DNA of 8,165 nt from Desulfobacterales bacterium. Its GTDB lineage: Bacteria; Desulfobacterota; Desulfobacteria; Desulfobacterales; Desulfosalsimonadaceae. Below, one piece after another: positions 1-4,895 of the stretch (position 1 is the first letter of the stretch; the number at the start of each line of letters is the position of its first letter). The stretch lies in the NCBI GenBank assembly GCA_029933295.1, contig JAOZOL010000097.1, forward strand, positions 1 to 8,165. The letters are read 5' to 3'. The notes below the pieces were generated by a model, which worked only from the letters and a program-made list of their open reading frames with translations, had not been told where the DNA came from and made no database searches. The translations under genes and the position numbers were made by a program.

Positions 1-1087
1 AAAATTTTTCCATTTCCTCTATCATCATCTCCGCAGTCAAAGCGTCTACGATTAATGTGTTGAGCCATTTTGCGGCCGCGATATATGTCCATATCCATTT
101 TTTGGATCCATCCGGTTTTATTGAGCGGGGTCTGAAAATACCAATGATTTCAACGTTGCCCTCTGCGATGGTTTCATGCCTTATGCCCATGACTTTATGG
201 GTTTTCAAATCAATGAAATTGCCGTTTCTTGTTAAAAACATACAGCCTGCCATATCCCCCACAAAAAAATTCGGCCTTGCTTCATCATCTTTTGGTTTGG
301 CGGGCCAGTATTTTTTTTCTAAAGTTCCTTCAAACGTGTAGCGATTGTTTTCATAATCCCTTGTTCCAAAACCGGTTAACAGCACATTCGCCTGGTTTGC
401 CAGTTCAATGGTTTGTTTAACAATAGGCACTGCTTCAATTTTTTTCGCGATTTCATTCGGCAGAAACGCCGGGCAGGGGATGACGATTCTGTCTGTGACC
501 GTTGGATAAACCCGTTGCGCAGGTCCTGTGACGATTGCGGCAGGATCATATAAACAATGATGGACGGGGCTATGAAAACCGGAACTCGTAACTATTGTTT
601 TTGGGGCTTCTTTTGATCTAACAGGGTTCATTAATCGCAGGATATCCCGGACCAGCGGGCCTTGGGGCAATGACAGGATCTTTCCTTCAAGATTTTTATT
701 TTGTAGTTCTTCCGCCGCAGCAATGACCACTTGCATCCGAACGTCCTTGATAATGATGTCTGCCATATCTTTTTCTTTTAATTCGCCTTCGATTGCAGGC
801 CCCAGGTCAGAGCGGCCGGGAACAATAATGATTTTTTCTAAATTCGGAAACTTTGTTCTGATTTTATTTTCAATATCCAATAAATCCTCGCGCGGATCAA
901 AGATGACATATTTTACATAATCATCTTTAACATCATTTATTATATTTGAAATTGTCGACGCGCTTACCTTAAATTTCTTTGCGATGTCAGCCTGGCTGAT
1001 ATTTTTTTGGTAATGATCCCTGATTATTTCAAAAAGCTGATGTGACGTTAATTTTAAATGTTCGTATTGCTTTCTTTTTCTGCCCAT
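1..1087 (-). CDS. SorC-family transcriptional regulator (C-terminus outside window)
   Basis: This frame is open from the ATG at 1087 down to the left edge, giving 362 codons with no stop. An AAGGAA ribosome-binding site lies 7 bases before the ATG. The N-terminus is basic (MGRKRKQYEH) and is followed by a helix-turn-helix at about residues 29-50 (NISQADIAKKFKVSASTISN), which fits the SorC/DeoR-type pattern of Ser-Gln-x-x-Ile-Ala and Val-Ser-x-x-Thr-Ile-Ser. Residues from about 60 onward resemble the SorC sugar-phosphate effector domain. Landmarks are a conserved-looking VGDMAG at about 276-281 (SorC proteins usually have GD-hydrophobic-x-G here) and a C-terminal stretch with GNVEIIGIF and LNTLIVDALTAEMM, the usual end of the domain. 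At 362 or more residues it is slightly longer than typical SorC proteins (about 310-340), so little is probably missing. Family members bind DNA and respond to a phosphorylated sugar; the ligand here is unknown. Its divergent position suggests that it controls the ATPase/VWA operon and possibly itself. Confidence 0.85.
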   Translation of the reverse strand, partial: MGRKRKQYEHLKLTSHQLFEIIRDHYQKNISQADIAKKFKVSASTISNIINDVKDDYVKYVIFDPREDLLDIENKIRTKFPNLEKIIIVPGRSDLGPAIEGELKEKDMADIIIKDVRMQVVIAAAEELQNKNLEGKILSLPQGPLVRDILRLMNPVRSKEAPKTIVTSSGFHSPVHHCLYDPAAIVTGPAQRVYPTVTDRIVIPCPAFLPNEIAKKIEAVPIVKQTIELANQANVLLTGFGTRDYENNRYTFEGTLEKKYWPAKPKDDEARPNFFVGDMAGCMFLTRNGNFIDLKTHKVMGIRHETIAEGNVEIIGIFRPRSIKPDGSKKWIWTYIAAAKWLNTLIVDALTAEMMIEEMEKF

Positions 1088-1094
1088 AATCCAT

Positions 1095-1100
1095 TTCCTT
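1095..1100 (-). promoter_or_regulatory. Ribosome-binding site of the SorC regulator
   Basis: On the minus strand AAGGAA lies 7 bases upstream of the ATG at 1087. An ATG at 1094-1092 overlaps the region but is out of frame, so this site supports the start at 1087. Confidence 0.65.
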
Positions 1101-1157
1101 TTCAAAAATTGCGGGGCAATTCCGGTATATTAATTTCTTTCAGTCTTCTTCAATTAA

Positions 1158-1186
1158 ATAATACACAATAAAAAATTAAAAATCAA
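1158..1186 (-). promoter_or_regulatory. Candidate sigma70-type promoter for the SorC regulator gene
   Basis: On the minus strand, TTGATT (-35, at 1186-1181) is followed by exactly 17 bases and then TATTAT (-10, at 1163-1158). That is four of six and five of six matches to the consensus at optimal spacing. Transcription would start near 1151, leaving a leader of about 63 bases before the regulator ATG. The surroundings are so AT-rich that a chance match is possible. Confidence 0.5.
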
Positions 1187-1214
1187 TATATTAAGATGCG
1201 GTTAAATTTTTTTT

Positions 1215-1279
1215 ATAATGGTCGACAATTTTTTATTTTTGAACGCCATTATTTTTTTTTTAAATTCCATTATTTTTTT
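1215..1279. repeat. Repeated CCATTAT-type motif, candidate operator array
   Basis: The 13-base unit CCATTATTTTTTT occurs at 1246-1258 and again at 1267-1279, exactly 21 bases apart, which is about two helical turns. An inverted copy of the 7-base core (ATAATGG) lies at 1215-1221. The second direct copy abuts the rightward -35 box. Regular phasing directly upstream of a promoter suggests a binding site for a regulator, the SorC protein being the obvious candidate, or phased A-tract curvature. Low sequence complexity means chance cannot be excluded. Confidence 0.4.
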
Positions 1280-1280
1280 G

Positions 1281-1309
1281 TTGACAAATAATTTTTAGAG
1301 GGTTAGATT
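1281..1309 (+). promoter_or_regulatory. Strong sigma70-type promoter for the ATPase/VWA operon
   Basis: A perfect -35 box TTGACA (1281-1286) is followed by a 17-base spacer and the -10 hexamer TAGATT (1304-1309), four of six matches to TATAAT. Transcription would begin near 1316. This is the best promoter match in the intergenic region and points at the gene starting at 1466, leaving a leader of about 150 bases. Confidence 0.65.
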
Positions 1310-1328
1310 CTCTTCCCAGGGGGGAGAA
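1308..1328. promoter_or_regulatory. Imperfect 21-bp palindrome at the predicted start site
   Basis: The arms TTCTCTTCCC (1308-1317) and GGGGGGAGAA (1319-1328) flank a central A1318; eight of ten positions pair as an inverted repeat, and the two mismatches would be T-G. It overlaps the end of the -10 box and the predicted +1, a classic repressor-operator position. As RNA it could also form a short 5' hairpin. Which protein binds is inferred only from the divergent SorC-type gene. Confidence 0.45.
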
Positions 1329-1465
1329 ATTGTTCAACCACCAATTCAGATACGTCATTTCGAATCTTTTTTTGCGCATCCCTTTACAGCACCAAAGGCT
1401 GGAAGTTTAAAGAATTTCTCCATTGAATTAAGTTTTTGTTAGCCATCAAAAACAGGAATGATATC

Positions 1466-3727
1466 ATGAGCTCACCTATTCTCGATCCAAGCAAAATTTG
1501 GAAAAATGAAACCTCTAAAGAAGCATTAAACCAGATTGCAGACATTTGTCAAAAGACCCTGCTAATTGAAGTTAAAAAGATTAAAAGCGGGTCAGCCTTT
1601 TGTTCCATTGAAAGTAATAAATATTTACCGGCAGGTATCCACCATGTCATAGGAGAAATCATCGATGATGTCTATATTAGTGTGAAGCTTGAACTGGCCC
1701 ATGTCAATAATGAATTTCGCGGACCATTGAAAAAGATATTTGATGAATTGGCCAAGGTTGGGAAAAAGGTATCTCTCATTGCACCACCTGAAAAGGTAAA
1801 AGGTCAAAGCTCGCTGTGGGTTGAGATAAAGGCAGACGCCAATCCCCTGTCTCCTGTTCGTGCTGCGCCGTTTGTAAAGCAGATAGCAGAGCTTTCGGAT
1901 ATCGCAAAATCCATTCAGGAACAACTGCCGGTCATTACGCATTATGATCAATTGATGGCCCTGTTTGAAGACTACAAGGATGTTGTTTCACCGGTATTTC
2001 CTCTTAAAGATACTTCATTATCATTGAAGCATAACGACATTGTCAGTACTATAAACAATTATCTGACTGCTGCGTGTTGTGTCGCAATCTCTTCCGCCTA
2101 TCCAATCATATCAGACTATTTTTTAAGCATGATCGCAACTCTTTTAAGGGAAAAATCGTCTGACAGGTATCTTTGCCTGCTGACGCAGAGCGCCATAAAA
2201 TCGCGAAATCTGCTGGAACTGGTACAGAAGATTCCTTTTATACCTGTGGTCTCGGCAGAGCAGCTAAGCTTCGGCACAATCGCATATGAAATGAATAATG
2301 AAATTACGTCATTGTTGAGATCGCTTTTGGCCATCAATAAACCGTGTGTATTTGTGGGCACGCATTCAAAACTCCAAAGTATTTTTTCCGGAGGACAACT
2401 GGCTGCCAATGATCCGCTTATGCCCGTGGTGGTTCATTTGCCGGATGACGTTTCAGAAGATTTGTTAATCGATTTTTCTTTGGAAAAAGCTGCAAGAGAA
2501 ACCAGTGGTCTTTCCATCAAAGCAAAATCTGAAATATCTAACGCCATTCATGATAATACTGCGAAACTCTCAAAAGGAAAAATGGCGCATATCCTTCCGT
2601 TTATTGCCAACAGTGGCATGAACCTATGGAACTCAATGGGTTGTGATGGCCTGAAAGATCTTGAAGTAATTACCCATAACCTTAGAACCAGCACTGAGAC
2701 GCTTTCCGGCCTTGGCAGGCAGGTACCTGGAAAAAGAGACCCGGAAATCCAGGAACATTTTATAAAAAGCCTCACCGCTCCCGACTTGTTGCCTTTTTTA
2801 AAGGCCAATCTTTTCGGGCAGGATGCGGGCATTGAGAAGGCGGTAAAACGGCTTGCAACAGAAACGGTGGCCCGCCCGTCGAATCAGCCGATCCGTATCT
2901 GTATTGTGGGTACACCGGCAACGGGAAAATCAGAAACCGCAGCCTTAATAGCAAAGTATCTGTCTATCCCCTATGAAAACATTGATGCCAGTGCTTTTTC
3001 AAATTCTTCCATGGCAAACACCCAGCTGTTCGGTTCCGGCCCCGGATATGTGGATTCAAATAAAATCCCCAGGCTCATGCAGATTGCTTCCCATCATCAG
3101 GGTTGTGTACTTGAGATCAGTGACCTGGATCACGCATCTTTGGATGTTCGCATGCAACTGGCTGAAAATTTTTTACAGATTTTGCAGACCGGACGTGCCC
3201 AAAGCGGATTCGGGTCAACGTTTTCGTGTTCTTCAATTATTTTTATTTTTACATTGAATCTGCCTGACGGCGCGGATGAAAAACTGTCCCGAAAACTTGG
3301 TTTTGGTGGAAATCCCTCACGAAAAGAGATGGCCCATGCAGTTGAATCTGAATTAAAGAAGTTTTTTTCAGGGGCGTTTCTTTCCCGTATCGGCCAACCC
3401 GTTCTTTATACACATTTATCAAAAACATCACTGGCATGTATTATCGAAAAAAACATCAATAACAGCATACGCACGGCTTCGGAAAATATTTTTATAAATA
3501 TAAAGGAGATCAAGATAGCGCCGCATCTGGGGGCGCATTTTATATCATCAAAAACCAATGATATTATTGCATTCGGGGCCCGCCGCCTGGAGGATCTAAG
3601 CAGGGAACTGGCCGCGAATGCATTCTTAGCGTTTGTTAAAGAGAATTGTTATGCCGTTGATGCTGAAATAAATATAAATGTTTGCCTTTCATCAGATGGG
3701 AATAAAATTTTAATTCAACCGTATTAA
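1466..3727 (+). CDS. Clp/HSP100-type AAA+ protein with degenerate Walker B and novel N-terminal region
   Basis: The start is placed at ATG 1466 because AGGAA lies 7 bases upstream (1454-1458); a TTG ten codons earlier has no such site. The product is 753 aa. Residues from about 445 align well with the second ATPase module of ClpB/ClpA. Landmarks are LFGQDAGIEKAV, Walker A GTPATGKS (482-489, Lys488), LLQVLDDGR-like FLQILQTGR, sensor 1 TLNL (Asn598), arginine finger FLSRI (Arg641) and sensor 2 FGARRL (Arg706). Where ClpB has the Walker B DE, this protein has Ser552-Asp553 (EISDLDHA), so Mg2+ coordination and hydrolysis are probably altered. The first 440 residues have no recognisable Clp N-domain repeats and no Walker A. 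A stretch near 290-340 (KPCVFVGTH followed by VVVHLPDD) faintly recalls the end of an AAA+ core and could be a decayed first ring domain. No signal peptide or membrane segment is evident, so it is probably cytosolic. It is the first gene of the probable operon, 17 bases before a MoxR-like gene. Confidence 0.8.
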   Translation: MSSPILDPSKIWKNETSKEALNQIADICQKTLLIEVKKIKSGSAFCSIESNKYLPAGIHHVIGEIIDDVYISVKLELAHVNNEFRGPLKKIFDELAKVGKKVSLIAPPEKVKGQSSLWVEIKADANPLSPVRAAPFVKQIAELSDIAKSIQEQLPVITHYDQLMALFEDYKDVVSPVFPLKDTSLSLKHNDIVSTINNYLTAACCVAISSAYPIISDYFLSMIATLLREKSSDRYLCLLTQSAIKSRNLLELVQKIPFIPVVSAEQLSFGTIAYEMNNEITSLLRSLLAINKPCVFVGTHSKLQSIFSGGQLAANDPLMPVVVHLPDDVSEDLLIDFSLEKAARETSGLSIKAKSEISNAIHDNTAKLSKGKMAHILPFIANSGMNLWNSMGCDGLKDLEVITHNLRTSTETLSGLGRQVPGKRDPEIQEHFIKSLTAPDLLPFLKANLFGQDAGIEKAVKRLATETVARPSNQPIRICIVGTPATGKSETAALIAKYLSIPYENIDASAFSNSSMANTQLFGSGPGYVDSNKIPRLMQIASHHQGCVLEISDLDHASLDVRMQLAENFLQILQTGRAQSGFGSTFSCSSIIFIFTLNLPDGADEKLSRKLGFGGNPSRKEMAHAVESELKKFFSGAFLSRIGQPVLYTHLSKTSLACIIEKNINNSIRTASENIFINIKEIKIAPHLGAHFISSKTNDIIAFGARRLEDLSRELAANAFLAFVKENCYAVDAEININVCLSSDGNKILIQPY

Positions 3728-3731
3728 TTAC

Positions 3732-3742
3732 AAAGGGGGTGA
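3732..3742 (+). promoter_or_regulatory. Near-consensus ribosome-binding site deciding the MoxR-like start
   Basis: AAAGGGGGTGA matches the anti-Shine-Dalgarno complement AAAGGAGGTGA at all but one base. Its core lies about 5 bases before ATG 3745. A GTG at 3739 is in frame but falls inside this site, so the start at 3745 is preferred. Confidence 0.75.
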
Positions 3743-3744
3743 AA

Positions 3745-4509
3745 ATGGCCCAATCCGTTTATCAGATTACAAATCCAAAGGCGTATAAAAAAGCAGGCCC
3801 CAATGATCTTGTTGAACTGGTCCCGCCACCAGGCGGGCACCCGCTCATCATACCCAAATGGGTCCCGGAGACACTGGTGTACGGTATTGTAAACCATGAG
3901 AAGATACATCTGTCCGGCAGAACCGGGAATGCAAAAACAAAGCTGGTTGAGGACATACAAAATGTCCCGGAAAATTTTCAGATTATTTGCCGAGCGCTCG
4001 GCTATCCGGTACTGCCGCTGCGCATTTTTGCCGTTGAAATGGCCATATTCGAGGCCCCGTCGGAACTGTGGCAACGGCGGGCGCTGGCGGACGGTAACAC
4101 CTATGATGAGTTGAGTGTTTTGATTCAATGCCTGCAGGAAGCATCCCAATTAGGCGGGGATGTGTATTCTGTTATCCACCTCCGCGAATTCGGGCGCGTG
4201 CATTCCAGCGCTGTTCAGTCCGGCCTGCCGGATATTATGGCCGAAGGTGATATTTTGTCTCCGGGTGGGGAGCGTATAAACGGCCGTGAAATCGCCTGGC
4301 TATGTGACAGCAATTATCAGGATGAAGAAAACTCGACATACACGCTGGTGCCCTTAGATGATGCCCTTAAGCGCAGGTTTACACTACACATATGCATGGA
4401 ATCTCTTACTCCCGAACAGGAAGCAATAATTCTTCAGCATGTCACAAATTTTTATCATGCGCAGGCGGCAGGGCCGCAGAAACTGAGAGCCGGAAACCGA
4501 CAAAAATGA
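3745..4509 (+). CDS. MoxR-like AAA+ ATPase core, apparently lacking its lid (split from 4576-4875)
   Basis: The product is 254 aa. After an N-terminal Pro-rich segment (VPPPGGHPLIIPKWVPE) comes Walker A GRTGNAKT (58-65, Lys64, with Ala instead of the usual Gly before Lys). The Walker B region reads VIHLREFGRVHSS, with Arg147-Glu148 where MoxR proteins have Asp-Glu. Further landmarks are sensor 1 in CDSNYQ (Asn190) and the DALKRRF arginine-finger segment (Arg210, Arg211), matching the MoxR/CbbQ/NorQ pattern of a downstream L-x-x-R-F. MoxR-class proteins act with VWA partners to remodel client proteins, and a VWA gene follows here. The frame ends in tandem stops TGATGA at 4507-4512 after a run of five A. 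A typical MoxR protein continues into a helical lid, and the small gene at 4576-4875 looks like exactly that, in the same frame. This may be a frameshifted gene, a sequencing artefact or a genuine two-chain ATPase. Confidence 0.75.
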   Translation: MAQSVYQITNPKAYKKAGPNDLVELVPPPGGHPLIIPKWVPETLVYGIVNHEKIHLSGRTGNAKTKLVEDIQNVPENFQIICRALGYPVLPLRIFAVEMAIFEAPSELWQRRALADGNTYDELSVLIQCLQEASQLGGDVYSVIHLREFGRVHSSAVQSGLPDIMAEGDILSPGGERINGREIAWLCDSNYQDEENSTYTLVPLDDALKRRFTLHICMESLTPEQEAIILQHVTNFYHAQAAGPQKLRAGNRQK

Positions 4510-4601
4510 TGATGGATTTTTGTCACATTGAAGATACGGATAATATTGCAAATTTTTTAAAAAAAGGAAGGGCGCATGGAAAAAGAAGAAAAGCTTATTA
4601 A
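4503..4601 (+). other. Bridging reading frame between the two MoxR-like pieces
   Basis: In the frame shifted by one base, this stretch reads KMMMDFCHIEDTDNIANF and continues as LKKGR before diverging. It looks like ordinary helical, charged protein sequence, whereas the frame of the flanking MoxR pieces has stops at 4507, 4510 and 4558. If the A5 run at 4502-4506 had one more A and the A7 run at 4559-4565 one fewer, the whole of 3745-4875 would read through as a single 376-aa protein. The total length is already a multiple of three. Confidence 0.5.
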
Positions 4602-4875
4602 GCTCGTGGTAAAAATGGGTGATGTCATTCGTCGATATCAGGATGAGGGAAATTTAAATTCAGTTCCGCCGCCTACAATTTACGGCTATCTCGCATTTCT
4701 TCGGTTAAACAGAGGCCTGCCCCATTTAAGCCTTCAGCAGGTTGCCAGTTCAACGCTTATGGGGAATGCCAGCGCTGAAGATAAAAAGCATGTTGTTGCC
4801 GTATTTAATGAAGTTTTCGGCATAAGAGCCATGCCTGCTGAAAACGATCCCACACTTGGTGGAGACCTTTTTTAA
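4576..4875 (+). CDS. Small protein resembling the C-terminal lid of a MoxR-like ATPase
   Basis: The product is 99 aa. The ATG is preceded by GGAAGGG (4566-4572) with 3 bases between, so independent translation is credible. The sequence begins with a charged helix (MEKEEKLIKLVVKMGDVIRR), followed by PPPTIYGYLAFLRLNRGLPH at residues 31-50, LSLQQVASSTLMGNASAEDK and a C-terminal DPTLGGDLF. The central part aligns in pattern with the MoxR lid helix that usually reads S-P-R-x-x-L-x-L-L-R. By that alignment the sensor 2 Arg would be replaced by Tyr36. It is in the same frame as the MoxR-like core ending at 4509 and lies 20 bases before the VWA gene. It may be the lid of that ATPase, either split by two small indels or truly made as a separate subunit. 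No function independent of the core is apparent. Confidence 0.65.
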   Translation: MEKEEKLIKLVVKMGDVIRRYQDEGNLNSVPPPTIYGYLAFLRLNRGLPHLSLQQVASSTLMGNASAEDKKHVVAVFNEVFGIRAMPAENDPTLGGDLF

Positions 4876-4895
4876 TCAAAGGATATTGACATATC

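Larger units (their letters stand above)
1088..1465. other. Divergent intergenic region, very AT-rich
   Basis: These 378 bases lie between the start codons of the leftward regulator and the rightward ATPase gene. I see no open frame of convincing length, no tRNA-like structure and no clear terminator. The region holds two oppositely directed promoter candidates, long A/T tracts, a 7-bp core motif in three copies, a palindrome near the predicted rightward start site, and a rightward leader of about 150 bases before the ATG at 1466. The A/T tracts are probably intrinsically bent DNA. Confidence 0.8.

Noticed and set aside
57..920. Plus-strand open frames within 57-920
   Set aside because: They lie opposite the continuous SorC-type reading frame and have no ribosome-binding sites or recognisable domains.
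1381..1402. Short inverted repeats in the leader (CAGC/GCTG and CCTTT/AAAGG)
   Set aside because: The two pairings are mutually exclusive, only 4-5 bp long and not followed by a U-run, so neither a terminator nor a riboswitch is supported.
1436..1465. TTG at 1436 as the start of the Clp-type protein
   Set aside because: It has no ribosome-binding site, while ATG 1466 has AGGAA at 7 bases. The ten extra residues add no recognisable sequence.
4553..4567. T6-A7-GG tract as a classic programmed -1 frameshift site
   Set aside because: Joining the bridging frame to the lid needs a +1 change here, not -1, so the standard slippery-heptamer mechanism does not give the product. An indel, polymerase slippage or independent start is more consistent.
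4392..4601. Open frame starting at an ATG at 4392 as a separate 69-aa gene
   Set aside because: Its first third overlaps the well-supported MoxR-like core in another frame and has a shadow-like composition with no ribosome-binding site. Only its last part (from about 4503) looks protein-like, and I treat that as a possible bridge between the two MoxR pieces.
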